Counted from the first letter of the stretch, positions 1-8,576 are shown. The stretch is DNA of 59,737 nucleotides from Firmicutes bacterium CAG:646 (GCA_000432335.1 HF995375.1:1-59737); one strand, 5' to 3'. Translations and numbers: made by a program. Notes: generated by a model not told the origin, from the letters alone.

Positions 1-54
1 GGAGCCCGCCGGAGCTGATCTGGTAACTAACGCTTCTCCCCTGAGGCGATAGAG

Positions 55-85
55 AATCCCTGGTAGAAATACCGGGGATTTTGTT
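55..85 (+). terminator. Hairpin terminator upstream of the packaging genes
   Basis: A 10-bp stem (55-64 with 71-80, one G-T wobble) and a 6-nt loop are followed by TTGTT. It would end transcription of whatever lies upstream of the window before the terminase operon. Confidence 0.5.
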
Positions 86-127
86 ATACAATTAATAAAA
101 CATACTGTAATGAGGTGAATCAATATT

Positions 128-226
128 ATGCCAACTACGCAGAACGAATCGAAAAATCCGGTGAGTGAATGGGATAGAACATATAGAGGAGAAGAACACA
201 GGATATTAAAAAACATAAAAAATTAA
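128..226 (+). CDS. Small hypothetical prophage protein, 32 aa
   Basis: A short ATG-started reading frame preceded by GAGGTG about 9 nt upstream. The product is polar (starts MPTTQNESKNPV) with no recognisable domain. It sits just before the small terminase gene, where phages often have tiny ORFs. The ribosome binding site and position are the only support, so it may not be translated. Confidence 0.35.
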   Translation: MPTTQNESKNPVSEWDRTYRGEEHRILKNIKN

Positions 227-247
227 AATAGAACTTGAGGTGATAAA

Positions 248-1108
248 ATGGCAAGAGCACCAAATGAAAAAATAAAAAAAGCAAAAGAACTTTATTTAAG
301 CGGAAAGCGTTTGGTAGATATTGCCAGTGAGCTTGGAGTCCCAGAAGGGACGGTAAGAAGATGGAAGAGTACACATAAGTGGGATGGCGAACGTTCGGAT
401 AAAAAAAGCGAACGTTCGAAAAAGAAAAAGAACGAAGAAAAAAAGAAAGTTGCTGATGAAGTCGGACAAGTTATGGAAAATCCAGAATTGACCGATAAAC
501 AGCGACTTTTTTGCATTTTATATATTCGGTGCTTTAATGCTACAAAAGCATACAAAAAGGCATATGGATGCAGCTATGAAACAGCAATGACAGAAGGATG
601 CAACCTCCTAAGAAATCCTAAGATTCAGAGCACGATAAAAGAACTGAAGCAGGCACGATTAAACAGGGAAATGTTGGATGTCCATGATATTTTTCAAAAG
701 TATATGGATATCGCTTTTGCAGATATCACAGATTACCTGGAATTTGGGCAGCAGGAAGTCCCGGTGATGGCGATGTACGGTCCTGTTATGGTAAAAGATC
801 CAGAAACCGGGGAACAGAAGCAGTTAACCAAAATAGCCAACGTAGTACGCTTCCGAGAATCGGATCAAGTAGACGGGACTATTGTATCTGAGGTAAAACA
901 AGGAAAAGATGGAGCAAGCATAAAACTGGCAGACCGAATGAAAGCCCTGCAATGGTTGACCGATCATATGGATCTGGCTACGGAAGAACAACGGGCAAAA
1001 ATCGAGGCATGGAAAGCAAAATCCCAGAAGCAGGAAGAAAAACAAATAGAAGTTACCTTTGTGAAAGCAAGTGAGAGAGATGGAAAAAATACAGATGGCT
1101 CTAAATGA
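248..1108 (+). CDS. terS: Phage terminase small subunit
   Basis: 286-residue DNA-recognition subunit of the packaging motor, which binds phage pac/cos DNA and hands it to the large subunit. Residues about 5-45 form a helix-turn-helix (LVDIASELGVPEGTVRRW) as in the N-terminal domain of many Gram-positive terminase small subunits. A lysine/glutamate-rich linker follows, then a Terminase_2-like region (LTDKQRLFCILYIRCFNATKAY) from about residue 80. The start is an ATG with GAGGTG about 6 nt upstream. The 3' end overlaps the large-subunit gene, a common coupling. The family call is from recognised motifs; the specific DNA site bound is unknown. Confidence 0.88.
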   Translation: MARAPNEKIKKAKELYLSGKRLVDIASELGVPEGTVRRWKSTHKWDGERSDKKSERSKKKKNEEKKKVADEVGQVMENPELTDKQRLFCILYIRCFNATKAYKKAYGCSYETAMTEGCNLLRNPKIQSTIKELKQARLNREMLDVHDIFQKYMDIAFADITDYLEFGQQEVPVMAMYGPVMVKDPETGEQKQLTKIANVVRFRESDQVDGTIVSEVKQGKDGASIKLADRMKALQWLTDHMDLATEEQRAKIEAWKAKSQKQEEKQIEVTFVKASERDGKNTDGSK

Positions 1109-2357
1109 TCATTTTTACGATTTTGTCAACGACTGGAACCATAAAATATATTTTTGTGTTGGGGGATACGGAAGCTCAAAAAGCTACCATATTGCAACTA
1201 AACTCATAAAAAAACTGGCAGAGGAAAAAAGAAAGGCTTTAGTTGTCCGTGAAGTGTTCGATACCATCCGGGATTCTTGCTTTGACCTCTTACAAGAGGT
1301 TACGGGTGCTATGGGGTTAGAAGATTTTACAGAATTTACCGTAAGCCCTATGCAGGTACGATTTGCCAATGGAAGCAAAATCATCTTTAAAGGTATGGAC
1401 AAGCCTGAAAAACTGAAATCTTTGAATAGAGTATCGATTGTCTGGATTGAAGAGTGCTCAGAAGTCAAATATGCGGGATTTAAAGAGATTTTAGGTAGAT
1501 TAAGACACCCGACTTTAAGCAACCATATTATTTTGTCCACTAATCCGGTAAGCAAAGGAAACTGGTGTTATAAATATTTTTTTCAGGACAAGAAAAATAA
1601 ATTCTTTGTGTTAAATGATGAGGAATTATATAAAAAAAGGATCATGGTCATAGGCGATACCTATTATCATCATAGCACAGTAGACGATAATTTCTTTGTG
1701 CCAGAAGAATATGTGGAACAGCTGGATGATCTGAAGAATCATGATCCTGACCTGTACCGTGTGGCGAGAAAAGGGAGATTTGGTGTCAATGGAACACTGG
1801 TATTCCCACAATTTGAAGTACATCCGGCAGATCTCGTAGAAAAAGAGATGAGAGAAGTCAAAAACCCACTGGAAAAGAATGGAATAGATTTTGGATTTGT
1901 CACTTCATACAATGCAGCTTTACGGATGCTGGTAGATCACGATAATAAAATTCTTTACATTTACCAGGAATACTACAGCAGGGGTAAAACAGATCCGGAG
2001 ATTGCAAAAGACCTTGCGGACTGGAAGGATATCATAATAAAGGCAGATTGCGCAGAACCAAAAGCGATCCGGTTTTATAAGCAGGAAGGATTTCGAATGA
2101 AACCCTGTAAGAAATTCAAGGGCAGCCGCACAATGTACACGAAGAAAGTGAAGAGATTCAAGAAAATTATTTGTTCTGATACCTGCCCGAATACGATCGA
2201 TGAGTTGCAGGATCTGACCTTTGCAGTAGACAAGGATGGGGAGATCATAGAGGATGAATTTTCTATTGACCCACATACTTTGTCAGCAATCTGGTATGGA
2301 CTGGATGATTATGAGGTATCAGATCTTAAAGGCAGCGGTATTCGGATATTAAAATAA
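1080..2357 (+). CDS. terL: Phage terminase large subunit
   Basis: ATPase/nuclease that drives DNA into the prohead and cuts concatemers. The N-terminal domain has a Walker A-like GGYGSSKS near residues 28-35 and a Walker B-like IVWIEE near residue 120. The C-terminal half carries GIDFGF and later acidic residues expected of the RNase H-like nuclease of the Terminase_3 (PBSX/SPP1) group. Length of about 425 aa is normal. The frame also allows a GTG at 1071 and an ATG at 1095. ATG 1080, overlapping the end of the small-subunit gene, is chosen because purine-rich sequence precedes it, but the start is uncertain within a few codons. Confidence 0.93.
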   Translation: MEKIQMALNDHFYDFVNDWNHKIYFCVGGYGSSKSYHIATKLIKKLAEEKRKALVVREVFDTIRDSCFDLLQEVTGAMGLEDFTEFTVSPMQVRFANGSKIIFKGMDKPEKLKSLNRVSIVWIEECSEVKYAGFKEILGRLRHPTLSNHIILSTNPVSKGNWCYKYFFQDKKNKFFVLNDEELYKKRIMVIGDTYYHHSTVDDNFFVPEEYVEQLDDLKNHDPDLYRVARKGRFGVNGTLVFPQFEVHPADLVEKEMREVKNPLEKNGIDFGFVTSYNAALRMLVDHDNKILYIYQEYYSRGKTDPEIAKDLADWKDIIIKADCAEPKAIRFYKQEGFRMKPCKKFKGSRTMYTKKVKRFKKIICSDTCPNTIDELQDLTFAVDKDGEIIEDEFSIDPHTLSAIWYGLDDYEVSDLKGSGIRILK

Positions 2358-2367
2358 AGGAGAAAGT

Positions 2368-3768
2368 ATGGAACTGGAACAGGCGAGAGAACTTATCAAA
2401 AAATGTGTGGAGGGACACGCTTATTTTATTTGGGATGCAGAACAGGCAGAAAGGTATTACAGGAAAGAGAATGATATATTAAAAACGGAACGCAAGCAGA
2501 AAGAAGAGGACGATCCCTTACATCAGGCAGATAACAAGATTCCGAGTAATTATTTTAAATTACTGGTAAATCAAAAGACGGCGTACGCTTTTACGGTACC
2601 GCCTAAATTTGATGTAGGCGAGGATGAAATAAACGAGAAAATCCGTGAAACGCTTGGGGATGCGTGGAAAAAGAAATGCAAGACCCTATGCAAAGAAGCG
2701 GCAAAAAAGAAAGTTGCGTGGCTCCATTACTGGAAAGGGAAAAATGGAGAATTTAAGTATGCAGCCGTGAAGCCGGAACAGGTGGTGCCGGTCTGGACGC
2801 CGGATCTGGAAAAAGAGTTACTGGCAGTTTTGCGGTATTATCATGACATCGATCAAAAAACAGGGAAAACCTATGAAATCTATGAGATCTGGACAGATAA
2901 AGAATGTCAGACATTCCGAAGACGGGTAGATCTGGAGTGGGAAGCTTTGGAGGAATACCCCAATTTCCTAATTTTGGATATAGATACCAACACAACAGAA
3001 AATACCAATATTTACAAACATGATTTTCAAGAAGTACCCTTTATCTTTTTTAATAATAATGATGAGATGCAGAGTGATCTGGATGATATTAAAGAGCTGA
3101 TTGATTCTTACGATAAAGTATATTCTGGATTTATCAATGACATGGAAGACATTCAGGAGATTATTTTTATTCTCACAAATTATGGAGGGGAAAAGGACAG
3201 CGCCAAAGAAGTTTTGCAACAAATGAAAAATAAGATCATCTTGGTGGACAATGATGGTCCAGACGATAAATCAGGTGTTTCGACCCTGAGCATTGAAATT
3301 CCAGTAGAGGCCAGAAGAGAGGTCTTAAAGATCACCAGAAACGCTATCTTTGAACAAGGTATGGGGATTGATCCAGATCCGCAGAATTTTGGTGATAGTT
3401 CTGGGGTTGCATTAAAATACCTGTACTCTTTGCTGGAATTAAAAACAGGAATGATGGAAACGGAATTTGAACCATCTTTCAATCGCTTAATACGTGCCAT
3501 TTGTAGATTTTATGGATATACACCTAAAAAGATTACGCAGACATGGAAAAGGACGTCTGTTACCAATAATGTGGAGCTGGCGCAGATTTGCAATCAGAGT
3601 AAGGGAATCATTTCTGACGAAACCATAATAAGAAATCACCCATTGGTAACAGATCCAGATAAGGAAATTAAACTTTTGAAAGAGCAAAACGAAAGAGAAC
3701 TGGAGAAAGAATCTCATGAATGGGATAAAATCCCCGTAATTCCGGAGGATGGAGATGGAAAAGAATAG
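2368..3768 (+). CDS. Phage portal protein, SPP1 gp6-like
   Basis: 466-residue portal subunit. Its dodecamer forms the DNA entry vertex of the capsid and docks the terminase. It resembles SPP1 Gp6-type portals: a charged N-terminus, a region with NYFKLLVNQKTAYAF near residue 60, and an acidic, Lys/Glu-rich C-terminus. A clear AAGGAG lies just before the ATG, 10 nt after the terminase stop. The 3' end overlaps the next gene by 20 nt, consistent with coupled expression of portal and minor head protein. Confidence 0.92.
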   Translation: MELEQARELIKKCVEGHAYFIWDAEQAERYYRKENDILKTERKQKEEDDPLHQADNKIPSNYFKLLVNQKTAYAFTVPPKFDVGEDEINEKIRETLGDAWKKKCKTLCKEAAKKKVAWLHYWKGKNGEFKYAAVKPEQVVPVWTPDLEKELLAVLRYYHDIDQKTGKTYEIYEIWTDKECQTFRRRVDLEWEALEEYPNFLILDIDTNTTENTNIYKHDFQEVPFIFFNNNDEMQSDLDDIKELIDSYDKVYSGFINDMEDIQEIIFILTNYGGEKDSAKEVLQQMKNKIILVDNDGPDDKSGVSTLSIEIPVEARREVLKITRNAIFEQGMGIDPDPQNFGDSSGVALKYLYSLLELKTGMMETEFEPSFNRLIRAICRFYGYTPKKITQTWKRTSVTNNVELAQICNQSKGIISDETIIRNHPLVTDPDKEIKLLKEQNERELEKESHEWDKIPVIPEDGDGKE

Positions 3769-4894
3769 AAATCAGGAGTACTGGGAGAAAAGAATCGCCA
3801 ATAAGATTTGGAAAATCTATAATTCCATGGAAATGAAAAACAAAGCCCTGATTGAATTTTATCTGGAAGCCAGTAAAGAAATCCGAATGGAATTATATGA
3901 GCTTGCCGAGAAGATCGGAGAGGATGGGATCATAAGTCGGACAGAAATGTACACTCAGCAGAGACTTCAAAAATTAGAAAAAAGGTATCGGGAAATAGCC
4001 TATGAATTAGGACGGCAGATAGAAGAGATGGAAACCGAGAATATGCAGCAGGGCTTTCAAGAGGCGTATGAGATCACAACGGAAGCGATCGAAAAGCCAG
4101 ATTTTGCTCTTCCAGATAAGAATCTTATGGAGAAACTTTTGGAAGAACCATGGCGAGGTGGTAATTTCTCTTCCCGGCTATGGGACAATCAGAAGAAATT
4201 GACAGCTGCACTCCATGTAATATTGACGACAGGCTTGCAGCAGGGGAAATCAGTGACAAATATGGCAAAAGAGCTCAATATGGTCATGGGAAAAGGTTTG
4301 AATGCCGCTCATCGGCTAGTAAGGACTGAGACGATGCATTACCTGAATCAGTCTATCCTACAAGGCTATCAGGATGCAGAAATAAAAAATGTACAGTTTT
4401 TAGCAGCAAAAGATGAAAGAACCTGTGAAATCTGCGGAGCCATGCATGGAAATGTCTATGAGATTGAAAAAGCGCCGATTCTTCCACTGCATCCAAATTG
4501 CCGTTGTACCTATTTACCGGTGATGGAAGAAAATCCTGTTGAAAAGAACGCGGATGATGATATAATGAAATTACCACGATATCAGGAGGCAGCAATACCG
4601 ATAGAAAAGTTTACACAATATGCCCTGAATCCGGAAAAAGACATAAATAAAGCAAAAGCTTTTGAAAAGGCTCTGGGATATACAAAAGAGAATGCAGAGG
4701 AACTTATACAACAGATACGGAAGAAACTTCCGGATAGTGAGGCTGTAGAAAAAGGAGACAGAGGTTGGGGTATGACGCATCAGGTGATTATGGAAATCGA
4801 AGGGCGGAATGGAAAAACGGCAAAAGTATTGACTGCATGGATCGATGATAAGATAACAGGAAAAATGCGTTTAACAACGGTACATGTTGATTAG
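3749..4894 (+). CDS. Minor head protein (Mu gpF-like) with C-terminal DUF6883-like domain
   Basis: 381-residue head morphogenesis protein. The central part ends in the conserved gpF/SPP1 gp7 cysteine-histidine cluster: CEICGAMHG near residue 226, then HPNCRC near 250. Such proteins sit near the portal and may enter the host with DNA. Unusually, residues about 275-381 form an extra domain with the pattern PIEKFTQYALN, KAKAFEKALGYTKENAEEL and LTAWID...MRLTTV, which I recognise as DUF6883-like, a domain also seen in polymorphic-toxin-like proteins. The tiny gene immediately downstream looks like the usual DUF6883 partner. A toxin role is inference; the domain could instead be structural. Confidence 0.87.
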   Translation: MEMEKNRNQEYWEKRIANKIWKIYNSMEMKNKALIEFYLEASKEIRMELYELAEKIGEDGIISRTEMYTQQRLQKLEKRYREIAYELGRQIEEMETENMQQGFQEAYEITTEAIEKPDFALPDKNLMEKLLEEPWRGGNFSSRLWDNQKKLTAALHVILTTGLQQGKSVTNMAKELNMVMGKGLNAAHRLVRTETMHYLNQSILQGYQDAEIKNVQFLAAKDERTCEICGAMHGNVYEIEKAPILPLHPNCRCTYLPVMEENPVEKNADDDIMKLPRYQEAAIPIEKFTQYALNPEKDINKAKAFEKALGYTKENAEELIQQIRKKLPDSEAVEKGDRGWGMTHQVIMEIEGRNGKTAKVLTAWIDDKITGKMRLTTVHVD

Positions 4895-4904
4895 GAGGGA
4901 CGCA

Positions 4905-5075
4905 ATGTTAGAATTGTATGAAAGATATAGGTTAAAGGATGGCAGGACAGGACGTGCGGTGGATATTCTGGGAAAAGGGGAAGCTTGCATCTTTGAGGTG
5001 GATAAAGCGGAGATCAGTGAAAAGGTAATCACGGTCACTGAAGATGAAATAAAAGAGAAAATAGAAAAACAGTAA
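4905..5075 (+). CDS. Small DUF4926-like protein, possible immunity partner
   Basis: 56-residue acidic protein starting MLELYERYRLKDG. The start at 4905 is preferred over an in-frame ATG at 4884 because AGGAGGG lies 6 nt upstream of it. The pattern of alternating hydrophobic residues with GRTGRAVDILGKGEACIFEV suggests a small SH3-like barrel as in DUF4926 proteins, which I recall often sitting beside DUF6883 genes. It begins 10 nt after the head-protein gene. If the head-protein tail is a toxin-like domain, this would be the cognate inhibitor. The assignment is by short-sequence resemblance only. Confidence 0.6.
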   Translation: MLELYERYRLKDGRTGRAVDILGKGEACIFEVDKAEISEKVITVTEDEIKEKIEKQ

Positions 5076-5130
5076 ACATCCAAAAAGCGTATTTAAAGCA
5101 GAATAGTTAAAAGTTTAAGAGGGGGATAAG

Positions 5131-5682
5131 ATGAAAAAAGTCTTTAGAATATTAATGGTAGCATTGTTATTCGGCGGTATTTTAGTAGGATGTGGAACGA
5201 CAGAAAACCATCTTCCACATAATAAAAATATTGAATTATCTGCAACAAAAAAGGAAATTATTGAAAAAGATAATTTAGAGGAACTTACTAAGGATAATCC
5301 GTCTTATGATTACTTAACACAAATTTCTGCTACTTATCAAAATGCGGAAAAAGAACTTGGAAAACAGTACATAAAAGAAAAAGATTCCAAAGTAAATATA
5401 GAGGGGTATGAATTCCGTGTTTCGTATATTCTGAATGATGAAGATGGATTGAGACGAACCCGTTACAGAGGAAGCAATATTGATGAAAATGGTCAACAGG
5501 AATTATTGGAATATTTAATTGGAATATATGGTGAAGAGATAAAAAATGCTGAGTTTGCCATGTATAACGAGTACCACGAGATAAAAGTGGAAAAAGAAAA
5601 TCAAATATATAATGTTACTATGGGGATTCCGGAGGCGTATCCGGATGAAGTTTGGATAGAAATTTATTTGCTGAAAAAATAA
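5131..5682 (+). CDS. Predicted prophage lipoprotein (moron-like)
   Basis: 183-residue predicted lipoprotein. The N-terminus is KK-charged, followed by a hydrophobic stretch and a lipobox GILVGC, so lipid attachment at Cys near residue 21 is expected. The rest is polar and highly charged, with no family I recognise. AGAGGGGG precedes the ATG. The gene is more AT-rich than its neighbours, interrupts the conserved head-gene order and is followed by two hairpin terminators. This fits a moron expressed from the prophage to alter the lysogen surface. Superinfection exclusion is a possible role but nothing in the sequence proves it. Confidence 0.75.
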   Translation: MKKVFRILMVALLFGGILVGCGTTENHLPHNKNIELSATKKEIIEKDNLEELTKDNPSYDYLTQISATYQNAEKELGKQYIKEKDSKVNIEGYEFRVSYILNDEDGLRRTRYRGSNIDENGQQELLEYLIGIYGEEIKNAEFAMYNEYHEIKVEKENQIYNVTMGIPEAYPDEVWIEIYLLKK

Positions 5683-5696
5683 TAGGAACAATAGGA

Positions 5697-5725
5697 GCCG
5701 TCGGTAAATGAGCCGGCGGTTTTTA
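5697..5725 (+). terminator. Rho-independent terminator after the lipoprotein gene
   Basis: Stem CCGTCGG/CCGGCGG (one wobble), 8-nt loop, then TTTTT. Its position isolates the lipoprotein gene from the downstream late genes. Confidence 0.75.
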
Positions 5726-5731
5726 CTTGGA

Positions 5732-5760
5732 AAGTGCCCGGGAAACCGAGTGCTTTTTTA
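5732..5760 (+). terminator. Second hairpin terminator in tandem
   Basis: Imperfect 10-bp stem closing a GAAA tetraloop (two wobbles and one C-A mismatch), running into a T-run. It follows the previous hairpin by 6 nt. The T-run overlaps the sequence upstream of the next gene's ribosome binding site. Confidence 0.5.
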
Positions 5761-5777
5761 TTGCGAAAGGAGAAAAA

Positions 5778-6131
5778 ATGAAGACAGTAAACGTGTTGGG
5801 CGAGGAGTATAAGATTCTGGTGGATGAGTTTAATACTCTGGAATTAAAAGGGAAAAACAGGAGCGGTTATTGTGCTTTCTATGCAAAAGAGATACATATC
5901 GCCAATTTAGATACGGACCCGGATTGTAAAGATGAGTCGGAAAAAGTAAAAGAGAGATTGAGAAAAGAAATTCTCCGACATGAAATCCTGCACGCTTTTT
6001 TGAGAGAGTCCGGATTGCAGCAGAATACAGCAGAAACCTACGCCTGGGCTGAAAACGAAGAGATGATAGACTGGTTTGCAGTACAGTACCCAAAGATCCA
6101 GAATGCCTTTAAAGAGGCAGGAGCAATATAG
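5778..6131 (+). CDS. Phage-encoded HExxH metallopeptidase-like protein
   Basis: 117-residue protein with RHEILHAFLRESG near residue 75: an HExxH zinc-binding motif inside a predicted helix, followed by a conserved acidic stretch (NEEMIDWFAVQYPKI). Proteins of this type are common beside head genes of Gram-positive phages and prophages; whether they cleave a head protein or only bind metal is not established. ATG 5778 is preceded by AAAGGAGA; an in-frame upstream extension to 5727 would overlap the terminator hairpins and is rejected. Confidence 0.75.
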   Translation: MKTVNVLGEEYKILVDEFNTLELKGKNRSGYCAFYAKEIHIANLDTDPDCKDESEKVKERLRKEILRHEILHAFLRESGLQQNTAETYAWAENEEMIDWFAVQYPKIQNAFKEAGAI

Positions 6132-6153
6132 GAAGGAGGGAAAAGATCCAACT

Positions 6154-6295
6154 ATGGGTAAAATAGCAGCGACACACGTTAATCGTGTGCTATTTTTATG
6201 CCCGGTAAGGCGTTAAACTGCCCTCTCTGCTATGAGCATAACTAGCGAATCCCAAACCGAGAGAGTCGGAATATAAAATCTATGGAGGATAAGAA
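6154..6295 (+). promoter_or_regulatory. Structured leader upstream of scaffold and capsid genes
   Basis: About 140 nt without a convincing gene. The first part folds as a hairpin (6161-6196: CACACG/CGTGTG with flanking AAATAG/CTATTT, interrupted by a 4-nt bulge). The second contains CTCTCT near 6224 that can pair with AGAGAG near 6261, enclosing AT-rich sequence. A 20-codon ORF (6154-6216) overlaps the hairpin but its spacing to AGGAGGG is poor. It may be an attenuator or a processed leader for the highly expressed capsid transcript. No riboswitch class is recognised. Confidence 0.35.
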
Positions 6296-6898
6296 ATGGA
6301 ATTTATCAGAGCAATTTTGGAAAAGGCAGTCGTTAAGGATGGGAAATTGGATGTAGAAGCAGCCATGGAACAGATCAACGAAGAGTTTCCAAAGCATGCA
6401 GTACCGAAAGAGGACTACAATGGAAAAATGAAGGAACTAACAACAGCCAATGAAACCATCGAAAACCTGAAAAAAAAGAATAAGGGAAATGACGAGCTGC
6501 AGAAGACGATCCAGACGCACGAAGAAACGATCAAAACCCTGCAGAAAGAAAACAGCGATATGAAAAAAGAATATGCGCTGAAAGCGGCTATTGAAAAAAC
6601 AGGCTGCACAGATCCGGGGTACCTGATCTACAAGCATGGCGGTCTGGAAAAATTTACGTTTGACCAGGAGGGGAAACCGGTAGGAGTGGAAAATGTGGTG
6701 GAAACATACAAAAAAGAAAACCCCATCCTTTTCCCAACCAATAAAACCGAACAGAAATATAAGCCGGCTGGTGGCGGAGATCCAACCAGTAACCCCTTTG
6801 CAAAAGAAACCTTCAACATGACGGAACAGGGAAAACTGTTCCGGGAGAACCCTGAGAGAGCCAGAACTTTAGCGGCAGCAGCAGGAGTAGAAATTTAA
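6296..6898 (+). CDS. Phage scaffolding protein (GP20-like)
   Basis: 200-residue internal scaffold that guides assembly of the major capsid protein into a prohead and is then lost. Residues about 35-100 are a long coiled coil rich in Lys and Glu (KMKELTTANETIENLKKK), followed by AIEKTGCTDPGYLIYKHGG, typical of phage minor structural GP20/scaffold proteins. GGAGGATAAG precedes the ATG. It lies directly upstream of the major capsid gene, the standard arrangement. Confidence 0.88.
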   Translation: MEFIRAILEKAVVKDGKLDVEAAMEQINEEFPKHAVPKEDYNGKMKELTTANETIENLKKKNKGNDELQKTIQTHEETIKTLQKENSDMKKEYALKAAIEKTGCTDPGYLIYKHGGLEKFTFDQEGKPVGVENVVETYKKENPILFPTNKTEQKYKPAGGGDPTSNPFAKETFNMTEQGKLFRENPERARTLAAAAGVEI

Positions 6899-6917
6899 GA
6901 AAGGAAAGGTAAAAAAT

Positions 6918-7937
6918 ATGCCAGGAGTAACATTAAAAGACGTAATCGTACCGGAGTTATTTACTCCCTATGTAATCAACAAAACCATGGAATTATCCGC
7001 ACTGTTCCGGAGCGGCATCGTAACCAACAATAGCGAGTTCAATACGCTTGCATCACAGGCGTCTCCTTTAGTGACAATGCCGTTTTTTGAGGATCTTACA
7101 GGAGAATCCGAGCCAGTAGTGGAAGGACAGGATCTTAAGGCTGATGGGATCAGCTCTAAAGCAGACGTGGCAGCGATCATCCGTAGAGGAAAAATGTGGT
7201 CAGCTACTGATTTATCTGCGGCGCTGGCAGGAAAGGATCCTATGGAGGCGATTGCTTCCCTGGTGGCGGGATTTTGGGCGAGAGATATGCAGAAAGAATT
7301 GGTAGCAATCTTGAAAGGAATTTTTGGGACAATCCCTGAAGTAGAAGAAGAGCCTACTTCTCCAGCAGAAACCAGATTAGCAAGTAACATCCTTGATATC
7401 TCAGGACAAGCAGGGAATGCGGCGAAATGGTCTGGAGCTGCATTTATCGATGCAGAACAGTGTTTGGGAGATGCAAAAACTCTTCTTACGGGAATTTGTA
7501 TGCATAGTGCAGTCGAAGCAGCGCTGAAAAAACAGAACCTGATCGAGACTGTACAGCCGTCCAACGATGTGGCGTTTGGTACTTATCAGGGAAAACGTGT
7601 CATTGTAGATGATGGATGTCCATTCACTGGAAGCGGTACCAATATGGTATTTTCTACGTATCTGTTCGGCGAAGGGGCAATCGCATTAGGAAACGGAAAT
7701 CCTGTCGGATTTGTACCGACAGAGACAGATAGAGATAAAAAGAAAGGTTCCGGCGTTGATTACTTAATCAACAGAAAAACCAGTATTCTGCATCCGCGAG
7801 GCGTTTCTTTTACACAGGCGGAAGTGGCGAATACAAAAGAAGGACCTACCAGATTGGAATTGGCAAACCCGAAAAACTGGAAGCCGGTATACGAGTCAAA
7901 ACAGATTCGTATTGTGGAATTCCGGCATAAAATTTGA
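6918..7937 (+). CDS. Phage major capsid protein
   Basis: 339-residue coat protein, expected to form the HK97-fold icosahedral shell. It begins MPGVTLKDVIVPELFTPYV and has a conserved FFEDLTGESEPV segment near residue 60, typical of the coat-protein family of Clostridia siphophages. No protease or delta domain is visible, consistent with a separate scaffold. A purine-rich AAGGAAAGG lies before the ATG. Its stop codon overlaps the presumed TTG start of the next gene. Confidence 0.93.
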   Translation: MPGVTLKDVIVPELFTPYVINKTMELSALFRSGIVTNNSEFNTLASQASPLVTMPFFEDLTGESEPVVEGQDLKADGISSKADVAAIIRRGKMWSATDLSAALAGKDPMEAIASLVAGFWARDMQKELVAILKGIFGTIPEVEEEPTSPAETRLASNILDISGQAGNAAKWSGAAFIDAEQCLGDAKTLLTGICMHSAVEAALKKQNLIETVQPSNDVAFGTYQGKRVIVDDGCPFTGSGTNMVFSTYLFGEGAIALGNGNPVGFVPTETDRDKKKGSGVDYLINRKTSILHPRGVSFTQAEVANTKEGPTRLELANPKNWKPVYESKQIRIVEFRHKI

Positions 7938-8254
7938 TTGCTGTAGAAGATATCCTGAAAAGTGTTAAACTTCGTCCGGGAATGCAGGATGCAAATGATG
8001 AGCTCCTAATAGAAATGATCGAGGAATGTATCTGGGAGACGAAGGATTTCTTGAATTATAAGGAAACAGATGAATTACCTGATACATTGCGTGGTGTAAT
8101 AAAAGATCTTGTGTGCCGTAAGTATAACCTTGACGGCACACAGGGAATCCAGTCAGAACATCATAGCAGCGGCGGGTCTACAACTTATCTGCAGGATATC
8201 ACGCCGGAAATAAAACGATTATTGTACCGCCACAGGAAAATGCGGAGGGGATAA
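7934..8254 (+). CDS. Head-tail connector protein (gp6/gp15-like)
   Basis: 106-residue, mainly helical protein of the head-completion family that forms a ring below the portal. It has the alternating helix pattern and the ETKDFLNYKETDELPDTL segment typical of phage Gp6-like connectors. The best start is a TTG whose last two bases overlap the capsid stop TGA, which suggests termination-reinitiation coupling. There is no strong Shine-Dalgarno immediately upstream, so the start is somewhat uncertain. Confidence 0.82.
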   Translation: MIAVEDILKSVKLRPGMQDANDELLIEMIEECIWETKDFLNYKETDELPDTLRGVIKDLVCRKYNLDGTQGIQSEHHSSGGSTTYLQDITPEIKRLLYRHRKMRRG

Positions 8255-8255
8255 G

Positions 8256-8576
8256 ATGTCAATCAACAGGGATATGAGTCTGTGGATGTTACAAAGAAAC
8301 GACGAGACACGAACCCCTTCCGGGGCATCCCGGGAAAAATGGGTGGATGTTGAAACCATCATGGCAGCAGTATACAAAAAAGATGAGATGCGTGTTACTT
8401 CCAATGTGCGGTATCAGGAAGCATCTCATACAGGACTTACCTACTACAAAGCGTTCGCTAAAAAAAAAGAATACCGGCTGGTAAGAGAAGAACAATATTT
8501 GCAGATAACCTCCTGCAACATAGAAGGGCGCCTTACCAACCTGCTTTTGAAGGAGATGGAGGATTATGGTGGATAA
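8256..8576 (+). CDS. Head closure / head-tail adaptor protein
   Basis: 106-residue protein following the first connector. The content is beta-rich (WVDVETIMAAVYKKDEMRV, RYQEASHTGLTYYKAF), as in SPP1 gp16 or HK97 adaptor-type stoppers. GGAGGGG precedes the ATG. Position between connector and gp10-like genes is the main support for the function. Confidence 0.72.
   Translation: MSINRDMSLWMLQRNDETRTPSGASREKWVDVETIMAAVYKKDEMRVTSNVRYQEASHTGLTYYKAFAKKKEYRLVREEQYLQITSCNIEGRLTNLLLKEMEDYGG

Noticed and set aside
6154..6216. 20-codon ORF in the leader before the scaffold gene
   Set aside because: It overlaps a hairpin, its spacing from AGGAGGG is about 13 nt, and the peptide has no recognisable features.
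7026..7564. 198-codon minus-strand frame inside the capsid gene
   Set aside because: Antisense shadow of a conserved structural gene without ribosome binding site.
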